Source of the DNA: an uncultured Prevotella sp.
GTDB lineage: Bacteria; Bacteroidota; Bacteroidia; Bacteroidales; Bacteroidaceae
Assembly: GCA_937906495.1 (NCBI GenBank)
Contig: CALCVT010000060.1
Location: 1 to 8,491, forward strand
Length of the DNA stretch: 8,491 nucleotides
Direction of reading: 5' to 3'
Within the stretch, counting starts at the first letter, position 1; the number at the start of each line of letters is the position of its first letter. The position numbers and the translations under genes were made by a program. Positions 1 through 7,347 of the stretch are shown one piece after another. Below the pieces are notes generated by a model that ran no database searches, was not told the DNA's origin, and was given only the letters and a program-made list of their open reading frames with translations.

Positions 1-920
1 GTATGTACTATCTTTGGCTAGGACTGGGATTCCACGGAAGTTTTAAACTGCGCCATTATATTCGCTCGAATGCAGATGGCCGCAAGAACAGTTATACCAA
101 CTTGCTTCCCAGTGTCTCGCTCTGCTACCGGTTCAGCAACCAGCACATTTTAAACCTCAAGTATGTACGTACGCGAATGTACCCCTCGGTTGCGCAGTTA
201 AATCCACGCAACACCTCGAGCGACAGTCTGCACATACAAGTAGGTAATCCTTACCTCACTCCTGTGATGACAGATCAAATCTCACTCTATTACAACCTGT
301 ATTATAAAGGTTTCTATTTTACCCCCATGATTACCTATGCGTATTACAGCGATTGGATTGATTCGGACGGTAAACTCGAAGGAGATGTATATACCAGTAC
401 CTACGCTAATCTGTCACACCTTCACTATCTGGTGTTCTCAGCCCAGGTGGGCTATAACTTCAAGTACGGAAATATTGGCTTCTACGGATACTACAGCAAG
501 CGAATTCAGCCCGGTTTGCAATACAACGGCGACAGTTGGCTGGGCAATCTGTTTGCCAATTTACATTATAAGAAATGGGATTTGAATTTGTATGCACAGT
601 ATGTCAGCGACAGCTACACACGCTATTCACGGACAAAGACCAAACCAATCTGCCATCTGACCTTGGGCCGTCAGTTGGGCACTAAATGGAGGTTGTCTTT
701 GTACCTCGAAAACTTTTTGTTTACCGGCAGAAAAGACTACAAAACTTGGTTTCACAACGACAATTACCAGTCCTTTTCAAGTAGCCGGATGAAAGACCGT
801 GCTCCGGTCATTCGCATCGGTGTAAATTACGTTTTCAGAAACAAGGTACAAGAAAAATGGCGTAACAAAAAGCGTTTCTACGATACGGACAATGAATTGC
901 AAAACATCAAAGCAAATTAA
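1..920 (+). CDS. Outer-membrane beta-barrel protein, TonB-receptor-like (3' part only)
   Basis: The reading frame is open from the left edge, so the N-terminus lies outside the window; the 305 residues from the first visible Met (position 3) to the stop at 918-920 are described. The protein is rich in alternating aromatic and polar residues (YYNLYYKGFYF, LHYLVFSAQVGYNF), the pattern of outer-membrane beta strands. The segment with LNPRNTSSDSLHIQ followed by VGNPYLTP (residues 80-87) is typical of the Bacteroidota 'outer membrane beta-barrel family' (OMP_b-brl_3), whose full members carry an N-terminal carboxypeptidase-like domain and a plug and resemble TonB-dependent receptors. The last strand ends near GVNYVFRNK and is followed by a basic/acidic tail (KKRFYDTDNELQ), also usual in that family. 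Ligand unknown. The next gene starts 187 bases downstream on the same strand; a functional link is not shown. An ordinary TonB receptor C-terminus is the main alternative. Confidence 0.85.
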   Translation, partial: MYYLWLGLGFHGSFKLRHYIRSNADGRKNSYTNLLPSVSLCYRFSNQHILNLKYVRTRMYPSVAQLNPRNTSSDSLHIQVGNPYLTPVMTDQISLYYNLYYKGFYFTPMITYAYYSDWIDSDGKLEGDVYTSTYANLSHLHYLVFSAQVGYNFKYGNIGFYGYYSKRIQPGLQYNGDSWLGNLFANLHYKKWDLNLYAQYVSDSYTRYSRTKTKPICHLTLGRQLGTKWRLSLYLENFLFTGRKDYKTWFHNDNYQSFSSSRMKDRAPVIRIGVNYVFRNKVQEKWRNKKRFYDTDNELQNIKAN

Positions 921-929
921 TATGATTCG

Positions 930-973
930 CCGGTTTGGAAGGCTTTCAAGGCCATAAGAAACAGGCAAACCGG
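930..973 (+). terminator. Stem-loop after the barrel gene, possible weak terminator
   Basis: CCGGTTTG at 930-937 is perfectly complementary to CAAACCGG at 966-973. Inside the loop a second short stem can form (GGCTT at 941-945 with AAGGCC at 948-953, one bulged G). It begins ten bases after the stop codon of the barrel gene. There is no T run after the stem, so an intrinsic terminator is uncertain; it may instead protect an mRNA 3' end. The rest of the 921-1107 gap shows no gene. Confidence 0.35.
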
Positions 974-1107
974 AGATGAGATGGCACAAAATAAGGTGGA
1001 GTGGTCGTTGCTCAGGGCTGACTTGCATTGTCCCGGCACGACCACTTTGCCATGTATCTTTCATGCTCCAGGCTTGTCCCCAAACATCACCAACACCAAA
1101 AACAACA

Positions 1108-1905
1108 ATGAAAACAAAACTGCTTATTGGCACAGCAACACTGCTTGCCCTCGGAATGTGTTTCCCCTCGTGCACTTACCGATCGTCGACCACGGATTGG
1201 CGCTTGGTTTGGGAGGAGAACTTTGAAGGCAATACCTTCGACACCGCCATTTGGTCTAAAATTCCACGCTGGCATCCGGAATGGGCTCGTCACATGTCGG
1301 AACGTCGGGAATGCTACGACGTAAAAAACGGGAACTTGATTTTAAGGGGAGTGATGAACCCCGACCGAAGTCAGGATACGGTGCCATTCATTACCGGCGG
1401 ACTCTACACCAAGTATAAAAAGGCCTTCCATGGTGGCCGCCTCGAAGTGAAAGCCAAATTGGGGGCAGCACGCGGGGCCTGGCCGGCAATCTGGCTCAAG
1501 CCTTTTGAAGAGGAAAAATACAAATGGCCCACCGGCGGCGAAATTGATATCATGGAACACCTCAACTACGACTCCATCGTGTATCAAACCGTTCATTCGG
1601 TCTATACGCAACATCTCAACATCCGCAACAACCCTCCGCAAGGCGGCACGGCCACCATCAACCCGGACGACTACAACATCTATGGGGTTGAGATGTATCC
1701 GGACAGTCTGGTGTTCCTGGTCAATGGACGCCGCACCTTTGCCTATCCCAAAATACAGACGGACAAAGAAGGCCAATTCCCATTCGACATGCCCTATTAC
1801 CTGCTTATCGACATGCAACTGCAGGGTGGCTGGGTAGGCCCGGTCGACACTCTGGACTTGCCGGTAGAGATGGCGGTAGACTGGGTGCGCTACTACCAAA
1901 AGTAA
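1108..1905 (+). CDS. Family GH16 endo-beta-glucanase-like lipoprotein
   Basis: This 265-residue protein is predicted to cleave internal bonds in beta-1,3 or beta-1,3/1,4-glucans such as laminarin with retention of configuration. The GH16 active-site motif is intact: GGEIDIME with nucleophile Glu145, assisting Asp147 and acid/base Glu150. Other family marks are LVWEENFEG near the N-terminus of the domain, the AWPAIWL strand (residues 124-130, aromatic cleft residues Trp125 and Trp129) and the closing strand VDWVRYYQ. Length fits a single catalytic domain without a binding module. The N-terminus is a signal peptide ending in Cys; Cys22 (FPSC) is the more likely lipidation site, Cys18 the alternative. 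No clear acidic surface-export signal follows Cys22, so periplasmic-side or surface location is open. The start at 1108 is chosen because it places the signal peptide at the very N-terminus; an in-frame ATG at 976 would bury it. No glucan transporter genes lie nearby, so it is not in a recognisable polysaccharide utilization locus here. Exact substrate is unproven. Confidence 0.94.
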   Translation: MKTKLLIGTATLLALGMCFPSCTYRSSTTDWRLVWEENFEGNTFDTAIWSKIPRWHPEWARHMSERRECYDVKNGNLILRGVMNPDRSQDTVPFITGGLYTKYKKAFHGGRLEVKAKLGAARGAWPAIWLKPFEEEKYKWPTGGEIDIMEHLNYDSIVYQTVHSVYTQHLNIRNNPPQGGTATINPDDYNIYGVEMYPDSLVFLVNGRRTFAYPKIQTDKEGQFPFDMPYYLLIDMQLQGGWVGPVDTLDLPVEMAVDWVRYYQK

Positions 1906-1942
1906 AAACGGCTGCACCAGCATCTTGCCGAACAATCCAAAC

Positions 1943-1990
1943 AAACTCCAAAGAAAGTGTGGCTGCTGTCCCAACTTCCTTTGGAGTTTT
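1943..1990. terminator. Stem-loop between converging genes, probably bidirectional terminator
   Basis: AAACTCCAAAG (1943-1953) pairs perfectly over 11 bases with CTTTGGAGTTT (1979-1989), followed by a further T and a T-rich stretch (CATTTT). A second stem inside the loop (AAGTGTGG near 1955-1962 with CCAACTT at 1971-1977, one bulge) strengthens it. It lies 37 bases after the GH16 stop. Read from the other strand, the stem is followed by a T-rich run, so it could also end transcripts of the minus-strand gene that stops at 2158. Confidence 0.75.
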
Positions 1991-2049
1991 CATTTTACCC
2001 TGACACACCTTGCCAAGGACGTTTTAAACCACCGCCATCCTCCCCCACT

Positions 2050-2157
2050 TTATAGCCATGAATTAAGAACAGCCTTTTTCAAGCTAACCTGACTCATACC
2101 TTTGCCATGCACATACACACTGCCCGAAGGTGCTACATCCGTTAGCTTCACGCACAG
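2050..2157 (-). other. In-frame open stretch after the stop of the 190-residue gene
   Basis: Reading on through the TAG stop of the minus-strand gene, the same frame stays open for 35 codons to a TAA at 2050-2052. The predicted residues are protein-like (KLTDVAPSGSVYVHG, then KGMSQVSLKKAV) and not low-complexity. This may be chance, a remnant of a longer or different C-terminus, or a short unrelated coding sequence (an ATG inside it gives a 15-residue peptide). I do not recognise it. The remainder of the 1906-2157 gap holds only the stem-loop at 1943-1990. Confidence 0.2.
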
Positions 2158-2730
2158 CTACCACTCCAGTTCGAGCGACTCTTCGGTGTCATCACCTTCT
2201 ATTCCAGAGTCGTATCCATCTCCGTACCCATCGTCGTAGCCTTCTATATAGTCGGCACGCATTTTCCCCGTATAGGAGCAATCATCATCGTAAGAAGTGT
2301 GCCAGCCATAATGCAAGTTCGAATCCGACTCGCCATCGTCAAACCCCTTTTCATAGCCTTCCTCATAGGCCCGGGGCAATCCGTTCGAAGGTGCTGCCGA
2401 TGACGCTGTCTGTATGGGAGCAGAGGTGGGCTCGGCAGGCTGTTCGGGAAGAGGATTTGGAAATTCGGCCTCCTGCGATTTATTGGGAAAGTCTGGCAGC
2501 ACATCTGTTTCTATAGCCGGTTCGAAAGTCGAATCAACTTTCTCCGTACTATTTCTTACAAAAAACACATCAAACAAGATATAAAGCCCTGCTAAAAGCA
2601 CGCCTATTAACGCTCCTATAAACCATCCGATGATGAGTTTAAGGACAAGGGGCTTATTATTAGCGCCCGGTGCTTGTCCGGATGACGTCGCAACAGACTT
2701 ACGTTTTGTGTGCTGATGATTATTCTTCAT
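2158..2730 (-). CDS. Single-pass membrane protein with acidic glycine-every-fourth repeats, unknown function
   Basis: I do not recognise a family for this 190-residue protein. Layout: a short basic N-terminus (HQHTKRK, residues 5-11), one hydrophobic segment at about residues 28-58, a Pro/Glu/Ser-rich linker (about 60-118), and an acidic C-terminal region (about 119-190). By the positive-inside rule the N-terminus is cytoplasmic and the C-terminal region periplasmic. The membrane segment has a glycine zipper, Gly35-Gly39-Gly43, suggesting helix packing or self-association. The C-terminal region has two blocks with glycine every fourth residue: Gly125/129/133 (EGYEKGFDDG) and Gly164/168/172/176 (EGYDDGYGDG). 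The Asp and Glu density would suit binding of Ca2+ or another divalent cation, but no canonical EF-hand loop is seen. A single Cys (151) lies between the blocks. The start at 2730 follows a -7-like promoter element by about 57 bases. It diverges from the receptor operon and converges with the GH16 gene. Confidence 0.8.
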   Translation of the reverse strand: MKNNHQHTKRKSVATSSGQAPGANNKPLVLKLIIGWFIGALIGVLLAGLYILFDVFFVRNSTEKVDSTFEPAIETDVLPDFPNKSQEAEFPNPLPEQPAEPTSAPIQTASSAAPSNGLPRAYEEGYEKGFDDGESDSNLHYGWHTSYDDDCSYTGKMRADYIEGYDDGYGDGYDSGIEGDDTEESLELEW

Positions 2731-2786
2731 AGATTCTGCGGTTTAATATTTCGCCATGCAATTACCAGTTGTATCAATTGTTCGTA

Positions 2787-2794
2787 CAAAGGTA
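2787..2794 (-). promoter_or_regulatory. Bacteroidota-type -7 element for the minus-strand membrane-protein gene
   Basis: On the minus strand this reads TACCTTTG, a full match to the TAnnTTTG -7 element of Bacteroidota primary promoters. It lies 56 bases upstream of the ATG. No good TTTG -33 box is visible at the usual spacing; an A/T-rich tract (about 2795-2820) occupies the position instead. Confidence 0.4.
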
Positions 2795-2913
2795 AATTAT
2801 TTTTTTTAATTTAATCTTTTAGGCGAAACTTATCAACCAACAACTGCTCTCAAAACCCCTACGCCTTAACCGCTTCTTAAAATCTACGAAACAGGGGCGT
2901 TACAGGCTTGCCG

Positions 2914-2921
2914 TAATTTTG
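2914..2921 (+). promoter_or_regulatory. Bacteroidota-type -7 element for the receptor operon
   Basis: TAATTTTG fully matches TAnnTTTG and lies 28 bases before the ATG of the TonB-dependent receptor, giving a short leader. A TTTG -33 box at 19-21 bases spacing is not seen, so an activator or an alternative sigma factor may be needed. Together with the opposite element at 2787-2794 it makes the 2731-2949 spacer a divergent promoter region. Confidence 0.45.
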
Positions 2922-2949
2922 CAGGCGAAAACAAGACATTACTTTCTAA

Positions 2950-5775
2950 ATGCAAAGCATCAAGTATTCTCTGGCGATAGCGCTCATCGCTTCGGGATTT
3001 CCATTAGGATTACAGGCAGACAGCAAGCCTAAAACCAATGTGCCCGATAAGGCGGCACGTACCATTAACTGCCCTGCATCAAACTCGATTGCAAACACTA
3101 TTAACGGTCCGGTCTCGACCATTATTAAAGGTAAGGTGGTGGATGCTCAAAGCGGGGAACTCATTATCGGTGCACGCATTTCGCTAAAAGGACACAAGGC
3201 AATCAGTACGGTTTCGGGACTTGACGGTTCATTCACACTCAACACCAACGGCCAAAGCGGCACGCTGGTATATTCTGTTTTGGGCTATAAAGAAGGGCAA
3301 TACAACATGAACGGCAAAGTTGCCGATACCGAACTTGTATTGCAACTGGAGCAGCAAAACGTATCGCTCAACGAGGTGGTCATTATGGCTCACAACCCAG
3401 GACGCACCGAGGCTGGCGCACGCAGCATGGAGCGTCGGGCCATGAACGTGATGAACGTGATGAGCGCCAAAGCTATTGAACTCTCGCCCGATTTGACCGT
3501 GGCCAATGCCCTGGGACGCATATCGGGTATTACACTTGAGCGCAGTGCCAGCGGCGAGGGGCAGTATGCCATTTTGCGCGGCATGGACAAACGCTACAAC
3601 TATACGCTGGTGAACGGAGTGAAGGTGCCTTCGCCTGACAATAAGAACCGCTTTGTGCCACTCGATATTTTTCCGGCCGAAATGCTCGACCGCCTGGAGG
3701 TGAGCAAATCGCTCACGGCCGACCTGGAAGGCGATGGCATTGGCGGTGCGGTAAACATGGTGATGAAGGACGCACCCGACGAGCGGCAGTTTACGGGCAA
3801 TCTGGCTATGGGCTACAGCGCACGCTACTTTGACCGCTCCTTTGCCTCGTTCAACACCTCGGGCATCCGAAACGAGTCGCCCAACGAGGTGCACGGAGTG
3901 GACCACAGCGTTACGATGAACAACTTTACTACGGCCAACCTCGCGCTCAAGCAAAAGCAGTTTGTGCCCGACCTCACGCTCGGGCTCTCCTACGGCGACC
4001 GCTTCTTTAACAAGCGCTTTGGCCTGATGCTGGCTGTCAGTGCACAAAACATTCACCGCGGCAAGGAGAGCCGAATTTATGCCCAAAGCGGCACCACCAA
4101 CATTGACGGCACCACCACCATGCGCGACTACTCGGAGGAACAATCGCGCCTGGGGGCTCACCTCAAGCTCGACTTCCTGCCTGCGGGCGACAACCACAAA
4201 CTGGCCTGGTACAACGGCTACATGTTTTTGCGCAACCAGCAGGTGCGCGACACGCACGAAAGCCGCAAGGAGGCGGTGCGCCTGCGCCTGAATCGTCAGG
4301 GCATTTTCAACTCTACACTGATGGGCGAACACGCCTTGCTCGACGACAACGCGCTGCGCATCAACTGGCGGGCCGTTTATTCCAAAGCTACCAACCGCAC
4401 GCCCGACAATGCCGAAATTTTTCTGACCACCGCGAGCACGGGCTTGCAAACCGTGAGCATCAATCCCGGGGCCGTGCGCCGCTGGGAACACAACGACGAC
4501 GAGGACTGGGCGGGCTATGCCGACCTAACGCACCGCCTGGACCTCGCAGCAAACACCACGCTCAAACTGAGTGCGGGCGGCATGTTCCGCGACAAAAAGC
4601 GCTCTTCCTTCTTCAACGAATATACCTTTAAACCTACTGCCGAACAGCGCACTCTGGTACGGGGCAAGGACTGGTTTAACTTTAACGAAATAAAATTTAT
4701 TGCTCCGCGCTTCGGCAACCTGAGCGACCCGCTCAACTACGATGCTACCGAACAGGTGGGAGCGGCCTACGTAATGGGCAAACTCCTGACGGGCCAATGG
4801 GAACTGACGGCGGGACTCCGGGCCGAACATACCGACCAGGGCTACACGCTGCTCTACCCTACCGAGGGGGCTCGCAACCGCGGACACCAAAAATACTGGG
4901 ACTGGCTGCCCGACTTTCATGCCAAATACAGCGTGCACCGCAATGCCAACCTGCGCTTTTCGTACGCCCGCTCCATTAACCGGCCCAGCTTTTTCGAAAT
5001 TGTACCCTACAAACTCCTGGGCGAGGACTACAACGAACGCGGCAATCCGGACATCAAGCACACCGTGGCCGACAACTTCGACCTGCGCTACGAGTGGTTT
5101 CCCACGCCGTCGGAGCAAATCATGGCGGGCGTATTCTACAAGCGCCTGGATAACCCCATTGAGTACGGCATGGAAACGAGCGGACAGGACACGTACTACA
5201 CACCGGCCAACTTTGGTACTGCTCACAACATGGGTATCGAAGTGGACGTAACGAAATACTTCCGTCGCTTTGGCATCCGCGCCAACTACACTTACACCTA
5301 CTCGCGCATTCGCACACAAAAAACGATTGAGCTGAAGAACCCCGACCCGAACGGCGAGACCACCACCATTACGCAAACGGTGAACCAAACGCGTCCGCTT
5401 TTTGGACAGGCGGCCCACGTGGCCAACCTCTCGCTGCTCTACAAGGATGCGGTCAACGGTTGGGATGCACAAATAGCACTCAATTACACGGGTAAACGCC
5501 TGTGCATTGTGTCGCGCTTTCTCGACAACGACTCCTGGCAGGACGGCTACACGCAACTCGATGCTTCGGTCGAAAAGAACTTTGGCCGGTCGGGTTGGAG
5601 CCTGTTTGCCAAGGCCAACAACCTGCTCAACCTGCCGTTGGTGCAATACGTCAAACGCAACGTACGCAATGATAAACTCGGTCCCGAGGTGGAACGCCAC
5701 AAGGGCGGCCTGCTTGAACGCAAGGAGAAGCACGGACAGAGTTTCCTGATTGGCGCACGCTTTAAACTGCGCTAA
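2950..5775 (+). CDS. TonB-dependent outer-membrane receptor with carboxypeptidase-like N-terminal domain
   Basis: This 941-residue protein is a TonB-gated outer-membrane transporter. A signal peptide (residues 1-23, cleavage after LQA) is followed by a short linker, a carboxypeptidase-regulatory-like beta-sandwich domain (about 58-135, KGKVVDAQSGELIIGA), a TonB-box-like stretch (LNEVVIMA, 140-147), a plug domain (about 157-276) and a 22-strand-type barrel to the C-terminus (SFLIGARFKLR). The plug carries ILRGMDKRYNYTLVNG (208-223) and, later, LEGDGIGGAVNMV, which resemble the Xanthomonas/Caulobacter-type receptor group (TIGR01782-like) more than SusC. No STN signalling domain is present, so control through an anti-sigma factor is not indicated. 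It is the first gene of a same-strand set with a surface lipoprotein (120-base gap) and a phosphatase; no SusD follows. The context suggests uptake of a phosphorylated ligand, which is inference. A 9-base unit (ATGAACGTG) is tandemly duplicated at 3442-3459 without breaking the frame. Confidence 0.95.
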   Translation: MQSIKYSLAIALIASGFPLGLQADSKPKTNVPDKAARTINCPASNSIANTINGPVSTIIKGKVVDAQSGELIIGARISLKGHKAISTVSGLDGSFTLNTNGQSGTLVYSVLGYKEGQYNMNGKVADTELVLQLEQQNVSLNEVVIMAHNPGRTEAGARSMERRAMNVMNVMSAKAIELSPDLTVANALGRISGITLERSASGEGQYAILRGMDKRYNYTLVNGVKVPSPDNKNRFVPLDIFPAEMLDRLEVSKSLTADLEGDGIGGAVNMVMKDAPDERQFTGNLAMGYSARYFDRSFASFNTSGIRNESPNEVHGVDHSVTMNNFTTANLALKQKQFVPDLTLGLSYGDRFFNKRFGLMLAVSAQNIHRGKESRIYAQSGTTNIDGTTTMRDYSEEQSRLGAHLKLDFLPAGDNHKLAWYNGYMFLRNQQVRDTHESRKEAVRLRLNRQGIFNSTLMGEHALLDDNALRINWRAVYSKATNRTPDNAEIFLTTASTGLQTVSINPGAVRRWEHNDDEDWAGYADLTHRLDLAANTTLKLSAGGMFRDKKRSSFFNEYTFKPTAEQRTLVRGKDWFNFNEIKFIAPRFGNLSDPLNYDATEQVGAAYVMGKLLTGQWELTAGLRAEHTDQGYTLLYPTEGARNRGHQKYWDWLPDFHAKYSVHRNANLRFSYARSINRPSFFEIVPYKLLGEDYNERGNPDIKHTVADNFDLRYEWFPTPSEQIMAGVFYKRLDNPIEYGMETSGQDTYYTPANFGTAHNMGIEVDVTKYFRRFGIRANYTYTYSRIRTQKTIELKNPDPNGETTTITQTVNQTRPLFGQAAHVANLSLLYKDAVNGWDAQIALNYTGKRLCIVSRFLDNDSWQDGYTQLDASVEKNFGRSGWSLFAKANNLLNLPLVQYVKRNVRNDKLGPEVERHKGGLLERKEKHGQSFLIGARFKLR

Positions 5776-5854
5776 CCGCCCCATTCCACCCAACTTCCGC
5801 CCCGGCCTACCCGCGCCCCGGGCACTGATTTACTGCAAACAATTAACTCCAAAC

Positions 5855-5870
5855 GGAGCCGGTAAGCTCC
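5855..5870 (+). other. Short hairpin in the receptor-lipoprotein spacer
   Basis: GGAGC (5855-5859) pairs with GCTCC (5866-5870) around a six-base loop. There is no T run, so it is unlikely to terminate; it might be a processing or stabilising element that sets receptor and lipoprotein levels apart. The rest of the 120-base spacer (5776-5895) is C-rich and then A/C-rich, with no recognisable promoter. Confidence 0.25.
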
Positions 5871-5895
5871 ACCCATCAAACACTCATCATTCAAA

Positions 5896-7299
5896 ATGAA
5901 CAGCAAACATTTCGTGTTGGCTGCCCTCTGCACGGCAGCCGTATCTTTCAGCGCTTGCAGCGACGACGATGAACCCGGCAACCTGCCGCAGCCTCAGCCC
6001 ACGCCTCCTTCGGGCGAGGTGGTGCTGCAGGGCGACACCGTGAGCGGTGTATGGGCCAAGCACTCGGTTATCAAGGTTAAAGGTCACCACCTGGTAGTGC
6101 CCGAGGGCAAGTCGCTCACTATTGAGGCTGGCGTAACGGTAGTATTCGATGCCGAAGGTGTAGGCACCAGCCATACCCCCATCGAAATGATTGTTGACGG
6201 TGCACTTTACAGCCAGGGAACGGCCGAACAGCCGGTACGCTTTACCGTGGCCGAGGATCAGCGCACCGAGGCCAACGCCTTTGCCGGACTGTGGGGCGGC
6301 ATTGTAGCTACCGAGAAATGTCCCGAAATGCTCTTCGACCATACCATCATTGAATACACCGGCGGTGCCGTGTCGCAGGATTCGCCTTCGGCCCTCAAGG
6401 GCATCTATACACCGGGCGAGGACTACTTGCCGCAAATTACGACCAACAACATTAACGGACGCTACGTGGTGACCCACTCTACGCTGCGCAACGGCATCAG
6501 CGACGCCATTTACATGATGGGCGGACAGGCCATCATTCAGCACAACACCTTTGCAGGCAACGGCGAAACGGGCGGCGAGGCGGTCAACATCAAGGCGGGC
6601 TGCAAGGTCGATGCGGCTTTCAACCTGATGTACTCGCCCAATACCAACGGCCTGAAACTCTCATCGTCGGGACAGAACGACGAAACCGGACGTCACCAGG
6701 CACTCGTACGGGCCTATAACAACACCATTGTCAATGCCGGCTGGCGCCGCGACGGGGTGAAAGGCGGCTCCATTTTTATCGAGAAGAATGCCTTAGCCTC
6801 GGTGTTCAACAACCTCATGGTCAACTGCAAGTTCAAGGCCATGACTCCCAAGTGGGGCAATGCGGCCATCGATGCCGGATGCGCTACCGACTGCGTGGTT
6901 GACTACAACTTCTATACTGCGGGCAACGTAACTTCGAACCTTCCGCAGGATGTTGAGGAGGGTACTACCAACCCCTTCCTGAGTCTGACTCAAAAGAACA
7001 AAAACATCTTTGCCGAATTTGTAGATGTACACAGCACTGTAGCAGCCAAAGCCGGCGACGAGGCTACCAATCCGCTCTTTGTAAACTACGACATCAATGC
7101 CATAAGTCTCACCTCTTTCAGCATCAACCCGGCCTGGGATTTTCACGTAGCGGCCAACTCGCCCGTACTGAGCGGGGCATACACGGGTACGGATGCCAGG
7201 ATGCAGCCTTTCTTCGGTACAACAGGCATCACCGTAAACGGGCAGGCTTACCGCACCGACTTACCGGCTGCACGCTTTGGTGCCTTTGGCAATAAATAA
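5896..7299 (+). CDS. Right-handed beta-helix surface lipoprotein
   Basis: This 467-residue protein has a lipoprotein signal peptide ending FSAC with lipidated Cys21, directly followed by Ser-Asp-Asp-Asp-Glu (22-26). Such a Ser plus acidic run is the known Bacteroidota lipoprotein export signal, so the protein is predicted to be displayed on the outer face of the outer membrane. A Pro/Gln-rich linker (about 28-40) leads to a beta-helix fold: an entry cap (SLTIEAGVTVVFDAEG, about 73-88), then IVDGALYSQGTAEQPVRF and LWGGIV (132-137), then Asn-rich turns such as IIQHNTFAGN and VRAYNNTIVN. These patterns are common in parallel beta-helix proteins; no clear pectate-lyase catalytic set is apparent. 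Position between a TonB receptor and a phosphatase suggests a ligand-capturing or lid partner of the receptor, playing the part SusD plays elsewhere; this is inference. A cell-surface polysaccharide-active or adhesive role is the main alternative. It ends 48 bases before the phosphatase gene. Confidence 0.86.
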   Translation: MNSKHFVLAALCTAAVSFSACSDDDEPGNLPQPQPTPPSGEVVLQGDTVSGVWAKHSVIKVKGHHLVVPEGKSLTIEAGVTVVFDAEGVGTSHTPIEMIVDGALYSQGTAEQPVRFTVAEDQRTEANAFAGLWGGIVATEKCPEMLFDHTIIEYTGGAVSQDSPSALKGIYTPGEDYLPQITTNNINGRYVVTHSTLRNGISDAIYMMGGQAIIQHNTFAGNGETGGEAVNIKAGCKVDAAFNLMYSPNTNGLKLSSSGQNDETGRHQALVRAYNNTIVNAGWRRDGVKGGSIFIEKNALASVFNNLMVNCKFKAMTPKWGNAAIDAGCATDCVVDYNFYTAGNVTSNLPQDVEEGTTNPFLSLTQKNKNIFAEFVDVHSTVAAKAGDEATNPLFVNYDINAISLTSFSINPAWDFHVAANSPVLSGAYTGTDARMQPFFGTTGITVNGQAYRTDLPAARFGAFGNK

Positions 7300-7347
7300 A
7301 CAGCTTGTCCGTTAGGTTGTTACATTAGCTAACTTACTTACTCTACT

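Noticed and set aside
1055..1062. TATCTTTC as a -7 element for the GH16 gene
   Set aside because: It differs from TAnnTTTG at the last base and has no -33 box at proper spacing; too weak to list as a promoter.
976..1107. Upstream in-frame start for the GH16 gene
   Set aside because: It would add 44 residues of irregular sequence before a clear lipoprotein signal peptide, so the start at 1108 is preferred.
1342..1974. 210-codon open frame on the minus strand across the GH16 gene
   Set aside because: It is antisense to an intact GH16 catalytic domain and runs through the terminator stem; no family features are seen.
3229..4491. 420-codon open frame on the minus strand inside the receptor gene
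   Set aside because: It lies wholly opposite a clear TonB receptor; high third-position GC in the sense gene leaves few stops on the antisense strand. The translation shows no recognisable domain or signal.
4525..5793. 422-codon open frame on the minus strand over the receptor barrel
   Set aside because: Same shadow effect; composition is rich in Val, Arg and Ala without domain motifs, and the sense frame is unambiguous.
5887..6543. 218-codon open frame on the minus strand over the beta-helix lipoprotein
   Set aside because: The sense frame has a lipobox, export signal and beta-helix pattern; the antisense product resembles nothing.
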